Source: Geminocystis herdmanii PCC 6308
GTDB lineage: Bacteria; Cyanobacteriota; Cyanobacteriia; Cyanobacteriales; Cyanobacteriaceae
Direction of reading: 5' to 3'
Length of the DNA: 64,000 nt
Assembly (NCBI RefSeq): GCF_000332235.1
Contig: NZ_CM001775.1
Location: 1,432,382 to 1,496,381 of the forward strand
The position numbers and the translations under genes were made by a program. This document shows positions 44,187 to 53,323 of the stretch, one piece after another. Under the pieces are notes generated by a model. That model saw only the letters and a program-made list of their open reading frames with translations, had not been told where the DNA came from and did no database searches. The first letter of the stretch is position 1; every line of letters begins with the position of its first letter.

Positions 44187-44873
44187 ATGCAAATAGTTAA
44201 AAATATAAATCCTCATAGTTATAGTAATTCTCAACCTTTAAGAGTTATTGCCATCGGTGATAGCTTGGTTTATGGCTATGGCGATACCCAAGGAGGCGGT
44301 TGGGTAGAAAGATTGCGCCGTCTTTGGATGGAGAGCGATCGAGATCATGTATTGTATAATTTAGGTATTAGGGGCGATCGCACCAGTCAAGTTCAAGGTA
44401 GATTGGTTCAAGAATTTAGCTATCGTGGGGAATTAAGAAATAAATATCCAGATTTAATCATTTTATCTGTAGGAGTGAACGATTCTCCCCGTTTAGGTCA
44501 TATTCAAGGGCGCAATTTAACCAATTATGACCAGTTTACCGAAGATATGAATAATTTGCTCGATCGAGCCTTAGAATTATCTCCCGTGCTATTTGTAGGC
44601 ATGACTCCCGTAGATGAAAAGAAAATGCCCTTTTTAGACTGTTTTTATTATAATCTCAGAGATCAATATCACTATAAAGAAGCCACGAAAAAAGCCTGTG
44701 AAACAAGACAAATTCCCTATCTGGATGTATTTGATTTATGGATGAGTCGAGGGGAACATTGGCGAGAATCTCAGATGTCAGAAGACGGACTACATCCAAA
44801 TATTAAAGGTTATGAAACATTATTTCAAGAAGTTATTAACTGGCAACCCATAAATGAATTAACCATTTGTTAA
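44187..44873 (+). CDS. SGNH/GDSL hydrolase family protein
   Basis: A 228-residue esterase or lipase-like protein. Block I is VIAIGDSLVYGYGDTQGGGW (nucleophile Ser), block II has YNLGIRGDRTSQVQGRL (Gly), block III is VGVNDSPRLG (Asn) and block V is EDGLHPNIKGYE (Asp and His). All catalytic blocks are present. There is no signal peptide, so it is probably cytoplasmic. An RBS (GGAG at about 44174) precedes the ATG. Cyanobacterial relatives are annotated only as GDSL lipases; substrate unknown. Confidence 0.88.
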   Translation: MQIVKNINPHSYSNSQPLRVIAIGDSLVYGYGDTQGGGWVERLRRLWMESDRDHVLYNLGIRGDRTSQVQGRLVQEFSYRGELRNKYPDLIILSVGVNDSPRLGHIQGRNLTNYDQFTEDMNNLLDRALELSPVLFVGMTPVDEKKMPFLDCFYYNLRDQYHYKEATKKACETRQIPYLDVFDLWMSRGEHWRESQMSEDGLHPNIKGYETLFQEVINWQPINELTIC

Positions 44874-45844
44874 TCAGATAATATCGCTTCCGATAAATCA
44901 ACCCCTGACAAATCCACATCTCGCAAACTCGCACCGATTAAATTAGTGTTTTTCAAAATTGCGCCGTCAAGACACGCACCCCATAAATAAGCACCTTGTA
45001 AATTAGCATCCGTTAAATCTGCCCCCGTCAAATTAGCCATATTGAGATTAGCAAAACTTAAATCTGCAGCCCTCAAATCCGTTTCACTTAAATCACTTTT
45101 CATCAAGTTGGCTTTGACGATATGAGCGCCCCTCATTTGCCCTTTATGGAGGTTAACATTATTCAAATTAGCTTCATCTAAGACACTACGGCGTAACATG
45201 GCATGATCTAAGTTGCTTCCTGCAAAATTGGTGTCGTATAATTTTGCACCGCTCATTTTTGTTTCCGTTAAATCCATTGCACTAAAATTTAAGCCATGTA
45301 AATCTAAACCGTTGAGAAATGCACCTTTTAACTTAATCCCGTATAAACTAGCCCCTCGTAAATTTGCACCACTTAATCGGGCGTGGTTTAAATTAGTCCA
45401 GTTTAAATTTGCCCCCTGTAAATTTGCTCCTCTCAAGTTGATACCGTCTAGGTTAGCGCCACAAAGATTAACTTTTGGTAAATTTGCCATGTAGAGATTC
45501 ACCCATGTTAATACTGCACCACTTAAAGTTGCTCCTTGTAAATCGACTTTATGTAATTGAGCGCCATGTAAATCAGCTTTGGTTAAATCGGCTTCGATTA
45601 ATAATGCCTCTTTTAACTTAACAAAACTTAAATTTGCCCCGTATAAAAAAGCACCTCTTAAATCTGATTCTAGGAGAGAACAGCGTTCTAAATCTGACCA
45701 TGCTAAGTGAGCTTCGACTAATTTTGAACGAGATAAATTCGAGTAACTTAATTTTAGACCACTTAAATTACTTTTACTGAGATTTATTTCTCGAAAATCT
45801 CGATCGCCCTGTTTATATCTTTTTAATACATCATTGATCAGCAT
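44870..45844 (-). CDS. Pentapeptide repeat protein
   Basis: A 324-residue protein made almost entirely of A(D/N)LXX repeats (e.g. LRGAFLYGANLSFVKLKEAL, ANLTGADLTDANLQGAYLWG), folding as a right-handed quadrilateral beta-helix. About 50 or more pentapeptides fit; the first 20 residues are non-repeat. Cyanobacteria have many such proteins, and most lack known functions. It overlaps the end of the SGNH gene by 4 bases in a convergent layout. A purely periodic composition is expected to generate spurious complementary frames; the one on the opposite strand is not a gene. Confidence 0.9.
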   Translation of the reverse strand: MLINDVLKRYKQGDRDFREINLSKSNLSGLKLSYSNLSRSKLVEAHLAWSDLERCSLLESDLRGAFLYGANLSFVKLKEALLIEADLTKADLHGAQLHKVDLQGATLSGAVLTWVNLYMANLPKVNLCGANLDGINLRGANLQGANLNWTNLNHARLSGANLRGASLYGIKLKGAFLNGLDLHGLNFSAMDLTETKMSGAKLYDTNFAGSNLDHAMLRRSVLDEANLNNVNLHKGQMRGAHIVKANLMKSDLSETDLRAADLSFANLNMANLTGADLTDANLQGAYLWGACLDGAILKNTNLIGASLRDVDLSGVDLSEAILSD

Positions 45845-46702
45845 CAGGTTTCTCCGTTAATAACCTTTAAATATTCCAAAATCTTCAGTATTTTGATGGA
45901 ATAATTAAATATAAATCATTACAAGTCTTTAACCATATTATATAAGAAGAAGTTTACTTATTTTCTTTATCTAAAGTAATTAATAACAAAATTATTTAAA
46001 CTTTATCTTTATTAATAAAAATATACATTTCTATATAAATATTTTTAATATATATCGATGTTGAGTGAAATTTAGTCAATTTTTATCAGTTATCGTCACC
46101 ACAAAAATAATTTGACATTGATAAACATTGGAAATAGATAATAGTCTGTTATATAAAACTTACTCATAGTTACCTATGACGTTTACTTCTTGCTTCTACC
46201 AGTCAAGTCGGCTTGATACTGTCCACAAGCGTTGATTCGGGTGTAACCCACCCTACTTTTATTATTCTAATTAATTGATTAATCTTGAATAATAACTAAT
46301 TTTTTATTTAATTTAATCTTTAAATTAAATAGTTTTAACAGTCTTGGTTATCGACTTCATTAAAAGCTAACATATTTAAAAAAAATGTCAACCTTTATCC
46401 CGTGAGTAGGTATAAACAACTATAATAAACTATTAGTTAACAGTTAAAAGCTCTGATTATGTCATATTATCTCCTTGACAAGTACCTGAGTTCGATATAA
46501 AATTTCGGTGGTGTAAAAGTATAGGTATTAGGTTAAAGAATTCACAAAAAATATATCTTAATTGATTTTCTTATTTTAAATTCTTTATATTAATTAATCA
46601 ATGTTCGAGAAATCTTTACCTGAAATCTGAAACCTGCCTCAATCGAATATTCTTGCATCGAACTAAGATAATAAATTAATTTCTCATCCCTGATTGCTCA
46701 AT
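45845..46702. other. 858-base gene-free AT-rich region
   Basis: No coding frame, tRNA or CRISPR was recognised. It contains AT-rich sequence, a GGTGTAACCCACCC element near 46248-46262 related to the dispersed GGGTG repeats, and near its right end the inverted-repeat element TACCTGAGTTCGATATAA (46483-46500). The last 200 bases presumably hold the promoter of the response-regulator gene. A regulatory RNA is possible but nothing indicates one. Confidence 0.6.
46483..46500 (+). repeat. Left inverted repeat flanking the response regulator
   Basis: TACCTGAGTTCGATATAA; the complement of 47430-47447 is TACCTGAGTTCGACATAA, 17 of 18 identical. Both enclose the regulator gene at 46703-47404. The same sequence forms the ends of the MITE-like element at 49390-49577. 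Confidence 0.75.
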
Positions 46703-47404
46703 ATGGAAATTTTAATAGTCGAAGACGAGAAAGAAATTGCTCAACTTATCAATAATTGTCTCACGAGAGAGGGATTTCAATGTCATATCGCATCGGATGG
46801 TTTATCCGCATTAGAAAAGGCAAAAATAATACAACCTGATTTAATTATTCTTGATTTGATGTTACCTAAACTTGACGGCTTAGAAGTCTGTACTAGAATT
46901 AGAAATTCATCAATGACAAAAGACCCTTATATTCTCATGTTAACAGCAAAGGGGGAGGAGATCGATCGAGTTATCGGCTTATCTACAGGGGCAGATGATT
47001 ACCTAGTGAAGCCTTTTAGCCCACGAGAATTAGTGGCAAGGGTGAGGGCATTATTAAGAAGAAGTATGCGTCAGGTTGCGCAACCGCAAATCCACGAAAC
47101 CCCCCATTTTATACTGAATTTAGATGAACATACCGCTATTCGCAAAGATGAAGGCAAAGAGGAAACCTTAGACTTAACCGCCCTAGAATTTAATTTATTA
47201 GCGGTATTTGTAAATTATCCTAGTAAAGTGTGGAGTCGCACTCAATTAATCGATAAACTTTGGGGTGCAGACTTTTTTGGAGATGAGAGGGTAGTGGATA
47301 CTCATATTCGGCGCTTACGCAAAAAAATTGAGCCAAATCCTGCTCAACCTACTTTCATTAAAACTGTTGTTGGTGTTGGTTATAAATTCGAGGATGAAGA
47401 ATAG
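46703..47404 (+). CDS. OmpR/PhoB-type response regulator (orphan)
   Basis: A 233-residue two-component regulator. The receiver domain starts MEILIVEDEKEIAQLI, and the phosphoacceptor is Asp51 in LIILDLMLPKLDG; Lys in the switch region is LVKPFSPRELVARVRALLRR. The C-terminal winged helix (LEFNLLAVFVNYPSKVWSRT, then VDTHIRRLRKKIEPNP and VVGVGYKFED) is of the OmpR/PhoB type. The ATG at 46703 is used; an in-frame TTG at 46694 lacks support. There is no histidine kinase next to it. It is not the usual RpaA or RpaB by its N-terminus. Inverted repeats enclose the gene. Confidence 0.92.
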   Translation: MEILIVEDEKEIAQLINNCLTREGFQCHIASDGLSALEKAKIIQPDLIILDLMLPKLDGLEVCTRIRNSSMTKDPYILMLTAKGEEIDRVIGLSTGADDYLVKPFSPRELVARVRALLRRSMRQVAQPQIHETPHFILNLDEHTAIRKDEGKEETLDLTALEFNLLAVFVNYPSKVWSRTQLIDKLWGADFFGDERVVDTHIRRLRKKIEPNPAQPTFIKTVVGVGYKFEDEE

Positions 47405-47429
47405 ACATCATAAAGGTTTCATCAAAAAA

Positions 47430-47447
47430 TTATGTCGAACTCAGGTA
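47430..47447 (-). repeat. Right inverted repeat flanking the response regulator
   Basis: TTATGTCGAACTCAGGTA, 17/18 complementary to 46483-46500. It lies 26 bases after the regulator's stop. Confidence 0.75.
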
Positions 47448-47584
47448 TTTTAGGGAAGGAAATGTTAAATTTATGCAATACTAATCAATAAATTTGATAA
47501 AGATTCAATAAAAGTAGTAAAGTTGATTATTAGAGGGGTAAAGTTCACGCCTTATCAATCTGACACTTAAAATCTTTCTACTGA

Positions 47585-49261
47585 ATGACAACTGAAAATA
47601 TTTACGGTAATCTTCAAGGCTTAAAAGCGAATCAACTTAAACAGTTACAAAAATTGTATCATCAGCGTATTCGGATCGATCGAATCACTACTACAGATTT
47701 AGCGGAAAGAATTGCTGCCATTAGTACTGAGTTAAAACAGCCAGTCTGCGTCTATTTAAACCGCCGTGGACAGGTGATGAGAGTGGGTGTGGGGACACCC
47801 CGTCAAACTCAAATTCCCCCCCTCGAATTGCCCCGTTATGGTGTGCAAAGATTGTCGGGGATTCGTTGTTTAGCAACCTCATTGAAACCGATACCACCGA
47901 GTGAGGCTTGTTTAACGGCAATGGCAAGGCAACGATTAGATGCTCTAGTGATGTTTAGTTTAACAGGACAGGGCATGATGCGTAAAGGCGGGGGGGCGAC
48001 GGGTTTTATTGAAAATGCCTATGTCGCTCATTTATTGCCCATATCCAATGATAATACATTATGGGAAATTTCTCCACCACAGGATATTGAAACTGTTGCG
48101 GAACAAGATTTTCAGGATTTAGTGGATAGTTTAGAAGGAGAATTTAGTCGAGAATTTATCGCTCAAGATGTGTCATCTCAAGAGGATAGGGTATTATTAG
48201 TGGGCTTGATGACGGGTAAAATGACAGAGCTAAAATTTCAAGATAGTTTACAAGAGTTAGCTTTATTGGTGGATAGTGCTGGGGGGAAAGTATTGGCGAC
48301 GATCGAGCAAAAACGGGCTAACCCTCATCCTCAAACGTTGGTAGGTGCGGGAAAAGTGGAAGAAATTGCTTTACAAGTGCAAACTTTAGGGGCGAATTTG
48401 GTGGCGTTCGATCGAGACTTATCACCTGCTCAAGTGCGCAATTTAGAATTACAATTTGGTGTGAGGGTAGTTGATCGAACGGAAGTAATATTAGATATAT
48501 TTGCTCAACGGGCGCAATCGGGAGCGGGAAAATTACAAGTAGAGTTAGCCCAATTAGAATATATGTTACCTCGTTTGACTGGTCGAGGACGGGCGATGTC
48601 AAGATTAGGAGGAGGTATTGGTACAAGAGGACCGGGAGAAACTAAGCTAGAAACAGAAAGGCGCTCTATCCAAAAACGCATCACTCGATTACAGCAAGAA
48701 GTTAATCAATTACAAAATCATCGATCGAGACTAAGACAACAAAGACAACAACAGGAAATCCCCTCTGTGGCGATCGTGGGTTATACGAATGCAGGAAAGT
48801 CAACCTTGATTAATGCCCTGACTAACTCAGAAGTTTACGCCGCCGACAAATTATTTGCAACCTTAGATCCTACCACCAGACGACTAACTATCACCCATCA
48901 GGAAACAGGGGAAACTCGCATTATTTTGTTAACCGATACCGTGGGTTTTATTCACGAATTACCGCCTTCCTTGATGGATTCTTTCCGTGCCACTTTAGAA
49001 GAAGTGACGGAAGCTGATGCGATGTTGCACGTTGTGGACTTATCTCACCCTGCATGGGAAAGTCACATCAAATCAGTGAAAACGATTTTAGCAGATATGC
49101 CTTTAGCCCCTACTATAGAATTAATGGTATTCAATAAGATCGATCGAGCCGATAGCGAACATTTAGAAATAGCCAAAGAAAAATATCCCCAAGGGTTATT
49201 TATTTGCGCCTCTAAAAGATTAGGATTAGAAACTTTGCGTACCCGCTTAGTCAATTTTTAG
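47585..49261 (+). CDS. hflX: GTPase HflX
   Basis: A 558-residue HflX, a ribosome-associated GTPase that splits stalled or heat-damaged ribosomes. The G1 motif is VGYTNAGKST, G3 is DTVGFIHELPPSLMDSF, G4 is NKID. The glycine-rich GIGTRGPGETKLETERR stretch before the G domain is an HflX hallmark. An N-terminal extension of about 180 residues before the usual HflX N-domain is common in cyanobacteria. It starts in the same direction as the response-regulator gene but is separated from it by 180 bases. Confidence 0.96.
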   Translation: MTTENIYGNLQGLKANQLKQLQKLYHQRIRIDRITTTDLAERIAAISTELKQPVCVYLNRRGQVMRVGVGTPRQTQIPPLELPRYGVQRLSGIRCLATSLKPIPPSEACLTAMARQRLDALVMFSLTGQGMMRKGGGATGFIENAYVAHLLPISNDNTLWEISPPQDIETVAEQDFQDLVDSLEGEFSREFIAQDVSSQEDRVLLVGLMTGKMTELKFQDSLQELALLVDSAGGKVLATIEQKRANPHPQTLVGAGKVEEIALQVQTLGANLVAFDRDLSPAQVRNLELQFGVRVVDRTEVILDIFAQRAQSGAGKLQVELAQLEYMLPRLTGRGRAMSRLGGGIGTRGPGETKLETERRSIQKRITRLQQEVNQLQNHRSRLRQQRQQQEIPSVAIVGYTNAGKSTLINALTNSEVYAADKLFATLDPTTRRLTITHQETGETRIILLTDTVGFIHELPPSLMDSFRATLEEVTEADAMLHVVDLSHPAWESHIKSVKTILADMPLAPTIELMVFNKIDRADSEHLEIAKEKYPQGLFICASKRLGLETLRTRLVNF

Positions 49262-49389
49262 CATTTTTCTCTTCCCCCTCTCCCCCTCTTCCCTTCTTAT
49301 CTTCATCATTTTATGGTTCACTCAGATGTAAAACAATACTGCTCGGTTAAGGAATTTATAATTGTCGGTTAGGATAGGGCAAAGGGCAA

Positions 49390-49577
49390 ACCTGAGTTCG
49401 ATATAAAAATAGGTGAGGGCTGACTTGGAAGACTCCGAAGACAGGAAGACAGGAAGATTGTATTTCTGATGAATGAATAAAATTCTCTCAAAAGTACATC
49501 AAATATTGAGAATTTTTCTCCCTGTCCACTTGTCCACCTGTCTAGTTTTCATCATTTTCTTTATGTCGAACTGAGGT
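49390..49577. mobile_element. 188-bp MITE-like element
   Basis: Terminal inverted repeats ACCTGAGTTCGATATAAA (49390-49407) and the complement of TTTATGTCGAACTGAGGT (49560-49577) match at 16 of 18 positions. The interior is non-coding. Direct repeats AGGGCAAAGGGCAA lie on both sides (49376-49389 and 49578-49591), either a target duplication or an insertion into a (GGGCAAA)n heptamer tract. No transposase is in the window. The ends are shared with the repeats around the response-regulator gene. Confidence 0.75.
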
Positions 49578-49615
49578 AGGGCAAAGGGCAAAGGGTAAGA
49601 ACTTCAATGAAATTT

Positions 49616-49648
49616 TAATTCTTAATTCTTAATTCTTAATTCTTAATT
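49616..49648. repeat. Heptamer tandem repeat (TTAATTC)n
   Basis: About four and a half copies of AATTCTT. It lies between the MITE-like element and the sufR promoter, and is the reverse complement type of the tract at 22624-22658. Confidence 0.75.
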
Positions 49649-49731
49649 ACCCTCACCAAAACGTTTTCGACACTAACCGAGCAGTATTGAGATGTAAAAG
49701 GGAGTGATTTGAGCTATACTGAATAGTTAAG

Positions 49732-49745
49732 CAACTATTTTGTTG
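49732..49745 (+). promoter_or_regulatory. SufR operator (CAAC-N6-GTTG)
   Basis: CAACTATTTTGTTG is an exact match to the SufR-binding inverted repeat described for Synechocystis (CAAC-N6-GTTG). It lies 47 bases upstream of the sufR ATG, so it is positioned for autorepression by iron-sulfur-loaded SufR. No second copy of the site is found in the gap. Confidence 0.85.
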
Positions 49746-49791
49746 TTTTATAGTTAGTAAATACAATAAAATACAACTTAATAGGAAGATT

Positions 49792-50448
49792 ATGGTAACT
49801 TCCCTACAACAATCTAGTAAAGAGATGATTTTGCAATATCTGCTGAAAGAAACGAAGGCTTCAGCCCAAGATATAGCTCGATCGATGAACATTAGTATTC
49901 AAGCCACTCGGCGACATCTGAAAGAATTGGAAGATCAAGGATTGCTCGATCGAGACCCAATTCAAGTAAAAACAGGCAGACCACAATATTTATATTATCT
50001 TTCAAGAAAAGGGCGCGATCGATTTCCCCAAAACTATGGAGAATTTGCCGTGTCTTTTTTAGACACCCTAACAGAAACCGTAGGGAAAAATCAGGTAAGT
50101 AAAGTTTTAGAGAAACAATGGCAAAGAAAAGCTGAAAATTATCGTCAATATATCACCGGAAAAACCCTAGCAGAAAGAGTAAATCAATTAGTAGAAATTA
50201 GAAAACAAGAAGGATATATGGCAGAATTATTCTGTGTAGAAAACGAATCAAAAGATAATATTAAACAGTTTTTTTTAACTGAACATAACTGCGCGATTTC
50301 TGAAGTTGCAGAATCTTATCCTCAAGTTTGTGGTCATGAATTAGAAATGTTTGCAGCATTATTTCCCGATTGCCACATAGAAAGAACCAATTGGATTAAT
50401 AATGGAGAACATCGTTGTGGTTATTTAATACAACCTAATTATGATTAA
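49792..50448 (+). CDS. sufR: Iron-sulfur cluster biosynthesis repressor SufR
   Basis: A 218-residue DeoR-type winged-helix regulator. The DNA-binding helix-turn-helix is at about 20-60 (ASAQDIARSMNISIQATRRH, then LKELEDQGLL). The cluster ligands are Cys residues in HNCAISEVAESYPQVCGHEL, EMFAALFPDCHIERTNW and GEHRCGYL. SufR binds a [4Fe-4S] cluster and represses the suf operon and itself. In Synechocystis sufR is divergent from sufBCDS; here the gene upstream is hflX in the same direction and there is no suf operon in the window. Confidence 0.95.
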   Translation: MVTSLQQSSKEMILQYLLKETKASAQDIARSMNISIQATRRHLKELEDQGLLDRDPIQVKTGRPQYLYYLSRKGRDRFPQNYGEFAVSFLDTLTETVGKNQVSKVLEKQWQRKAENYRQYITGKTLAERVNQLVEIRKQEGYMAELFCVENESKDNIKQFFLTEHNCAISEVAESYPQVCGHELEMFAALFPDCHIERTNWINNGEHRCGYLIQPNYD

Positions 50449-50494
50449 TTGTGGAATTATTTTACATATTATATATTTTTTTTGTCACATTAAA

Positions 50495-51118
50495 CTATTT
50501 TTTAGCTTGAATAACTTGTAAACTTCCTCCTGCATAAAGTTGATTATCAACAATATTAAAACCTACTTTTTTTAGCTGATTTTCTAAGTCTATTTTTAAT
50601 AATTTCCATGCGGTTTCTGTCTCAAATAACAACATAAATAATGTTAAGGGAGGTATGAATAATAAATTTTGTGGTTGATGTAAGTCGATGAATGTAAAAA
50701 TTCCTTCTGGTTTTAAGACTCGATGGGCTTCTTGAAAAATCTCCTCTAATTCTGATGTCGTCATCTCGTGTAAAGCTACGCTAGTATGAACAAGATCAAA
50801 ATAATTGTCGGAAAATGGCATTTTTTGGGCGAATCCTTCCACAAATTGCGCTTGAGGTACGTTTTTTTTCGCTTTTTCTAAGGATACTGGAGATATATCT
50901 AATCCCGTCACTTCTTGGGAGTAGTTAACCAAAAATTTTGTAGTTTGTCCTGCTCCACAACACAAGTCTAGTATTTTAGTATTAGAGTTAATTGGTAGAT
51001 TTTTGAGTGCTAGTTGTCGAAATTTTCTTTCACCGCCTACAGGTATCGCTGCCAATTTGGCAATAGTATCATATAACCATTGATATTTATAACTTAGGGG
51101 ACGCAAAAATGTTGCCAT
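50495..51118 (-). CDS. Class I SAM methyltransferase (UbiE/COQ5-like)
   Basis: A 207-residue methyltransferase with motif I ILDLCCGAGQTTKFL near residue 44-58, VTGLDISPVSLEKAKKN (end of strand 2), NYFDLVHTSVALHEMTTSEL (strand 4) and VLKPEGIFTFIDL (strand 5). The short form, with the C-terminal hydrophobic LLFIPPLTLFMLLFETETAW, is found in many cyanobacteria. Substrate unknown; it is adjacent to menD on the other side of a short gene, so a quinone role is conceivable but not supported by motifs. Confidence 0.82.
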   Translation of the reverse strand: MATFLRPLSYKYQWLYDTIAKLAAIPVGGERKFRQLALKNLPINSNTKILDLCCGAGQTTKFLVNYSQEVTGLDISPVSLEKAKKNVPQAQFVEGFAQKMPFSDNYFDLVHTSVALHEMTTSELEEIFQEAHRVLKPEGIFTFIDLHQPQNLLFIPPLTLFMLLFETETAWKLLKIDLENQLKKVGFNIVDNQLYAGGSLQVIQAKK

Positions 51119-51130
51119 GACAATTTTATT

Positions 51131-51424
51131 CTATAATTTTGTGGAACTCGATCGTAAAATATCGGGAATTAAAGTATCATCGCTAAATTCTAACATGGTT
51201 TCTCGATAACCTAAATAACCAGAATTGGTGAAAAATAATAACATTCTATTTAAGGCTATCCAAACCTCTGTACTAAATTCCCAATCTCCATTCATTGGTG
51301 CATAATCACTAATGGATTTTAATGCCCAAAAATAGTTATTTCTCACTACGGATTTACCTTTTTGATATTGGGGTAAATCTTCTTTTTGAATGTAAAGAAT
51401 ATTATCTTTTATAATAGCTTTCAT
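51131..51424 (-). CDS. Hypothetical protein
   Basis: A 97-residue protein: MKAIIKDNILYIQKEDLPQY, then a SISDYAPMNGDWEFSTEVWI segment and LNRMLLFFTNSGYLGYRETM. It has no recognised motif and I cannot name a family. It starts 55 bases from menD, divergently, and precedes the methyltransferase gene by 12 bases on the same strand, so the two are likely cotranscribed. An intact frame with a normal amino acid composition. Confidence 0.55.
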   Translation of the reverse strand: MKAIIKDNILYIQKEDLPQYQKGKSVVRNNYFWALKSISDYAPMNGDWEFSTEVWIALNRMLLFFTNSGYLGYRETMLEFSDDTLIPDILRSSSTKL

Positions 51425-51478
51425 CTTACTTTTTTGATTTAATTTATTCGTCTATACTATCATAATTTTTATTATAAA

Positions 51479-53221
51479 ATGTCTTTAAATTTTCGTAATA
51501 TTAACACTATTTGGAGTTCGGTAATAGTAGAAACTTTCGCTCAATTAGGTTTAAAAAATGCTGTCATTAGCCCCGGTTCTCGATCGACTCCATTAACTCT
51601 TGCCTTTGCTCAACATCCTTCTATTAATACTATACCAATTTTAGATGAAAGATCAGCTTCTTTTTTTGCCTTAGGATTAGCTAAAAAAAATAATTCTCCT
51701 ACCGTTTTAATTTGCACTTCTGGTACTGCGGTTGCTAATTTTTATCCTGCGGTAATTGAGGCTAAATATAGTCATATACCTTTAATTATTTTAACAGCCG
51801 ATCGACCTCCTGAGTTGCAAAATTGTCATGCTGGACAAACTATAAATCAAGTCAATTTATACAATAGTTATCCCCTTTGGCAAACACAATTATCTTTACC
51901 TTCAATGGAAATTGATCGACTTTTTTATTTACGACAAAATATTATTTATAGTTGGGAAAAATCTTTCTTAACTTCTAGGGGTGTTGTCCATATCAATATA
52001 CCCTTTAGAGAACCTTTAGCTCCCATTTCTACCTTAGATATTAGTTTAGAAAATCAAGAATTTATCTATCAACAATTATTTAGTAATTTTCCTGTTAATA
52101 ATAATAATTTTTTGGAGTATTATTTTGATCTAAATAAATATTTAAAACAATGGAAAAAATATGATAAAGGCATTATTATTGCTGGTGTTGATACCTCAGA
52201 TAATCCTTTATTATACTCCCGCTCGATCGAACTTTTATCGAATCTCTTAAACTTTCCCATTTTAGGGGAGGCTTTATCTCCCATTCGTAATTATCACGAG
52301 AATAATTACAATCTAATTATTAACTATGATGCTATTTTAAGAAATGCTGATAATGCTGATCAATTAATCCCCGAAATAGTTATTTTATTTGGAGAATATC
52401 CCACCAGTAAAACCTTGAGAGAATGGCTAAATAAGCATAAAGTAAAAACCTATATTATTACTCCCTATGATGATAATTTAGATGCTTTACATAGCAACTC
52501 TATTCATCTTCGTCTTAACCCAGAAAATCTCATTAAATATTTACCAACTTTAGAAACAAAATCTTCATCAAACTATAGTAATCAATGGAGTTCGATCGAA
52601 CAAAAAATAACCATTAAACTTAAAAAGATTATGGAGGAAAAAGAGGAAATATTTGAAGCAAAAATATCATGGATGTTATCAAAATATCTTCCTGTCAATA
52701 CTCCTATTTTTATCGCCAATAGTATGTCTATTAGATATGCCGAATTTTTTTGGCAAAAAAATAATTTAGCAAGAGAAATTTATTTTAGTCGAGGCACAAA
52801 CGGCATTGATGGCACTTTATCCACTGCTTTAGGCGTTGCCCATCAAAATCAACCTACTGTATTATTAACAGGAGATTTAGCCCTTTTACATGATACTAAT
52901 GGCTTTTTAATTAATCAATATTTTCAAGGAAGTTTAACCATTATTTTAGTTAATAATAACGGCGGTGGAATTTTTGAAATGTTACCAATTTCTGATTATC
53001 AACCCCTATTTGAAAAATATTTCGCCACTCCTCAATCCATCGATTTTAAGAATTTAACTAAAACCTATAATATTGATTATAAACTAATCAATAATTGGAA
53101 AGAATTTAAAATTTTCTTAACAAATTTACCCAAAAAAGGTATTAATCTTTGGGAATTAAAAACTGATAGAAAATATGATACTTTATGGCTAAAAAATTAT
53201 TTTAATACTATAAATAAATAA
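51479..53221 (+). CDS. menD: SEPHCHC synthase MenD
   Basis: A 580-residue ThDP-dependent enzyme condensing isochorismate with 2-oxoglutarate, the first committed step of phylloquinone (vitamin K1) biosynthesis needed for photosystem I. The family start SSVIVETFAQLGLKNAVISP and SPGSRSTPLTLAFAQ are clear. The ThDP/Mg motif is GDLALLHDTNGF near residue 465, and NNGGGIFEMLP is characteristic of MenD. Length is close to the family norm. Other men genes are not in the window. Confidence 0.96.
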   Translation: MSLNFRNINTIWSSVIVETFAQLGLKNAVISPGSRSTPLTLAFAQHPSINTIPILDERSASFFALGLAKKNNSPTVLICTSGTAVANFYPAVIEAKYSHIPLIILTADRPPELQNCHAGQTINQVNLYNSYPLWQTQLSLPSMEIDRLFYLRQNIIYSWEKSFLTSRGVVHINIPFREPLAPISTLDISLENQEFIYQQLFSNFPVNNNNFLEYYFDLNKYLKQWKKYDKGIIIAGVDTSDNPLLYSRSIELLSNLLNFPILGEALSPIRNYHENNYNLIINYDAILRNADNADQLIPEIVILFGEYPTSKTLREWLNKHKVKTYIITPYDDNLDALHSNSIHLRLNPENLIKYLPTLETKSSSNYSNQWSSIEQKITIKLKKIMEEKEEIFEAKISWMLSKYLPVNTPIFIANSMSIRYAEFFWQKNNLAREIYFSRGTNGIDGTLSTALGVAHQNQPTVLLTGDLALLHDTNGFLINQYFQGSLTIILVNNNGGGIFEMLPISDYQPLFEKYFATPQSIDFKNLTKTYNIDYKLINNWKEFKIFLTNLPKKGINLWELKTDRKYDTLWLKNYFNTINK

Positions 53222-53323
53222 TTGATGATTAGGACATAATATCTAATTATTAACTTAAACTTAGAATATTAACATTGATAGTTTTAAGAGTTATAATAAA
53301 AAAATAAAATCAGGAGAAAAATT

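Noticed and set aside
45213-45494. Open frame on the + strand opposite the pentapeptide gene
   Set aside because: It is a periodic shadow of the A(D/N)LXX repeats; no independent RBS or protein pattern.
46173-46235. Short frame starting ATGACGTTTACTTC in the long intergenic region
   Set aside because: Nineteen codons with no RBS and no recognisable product.
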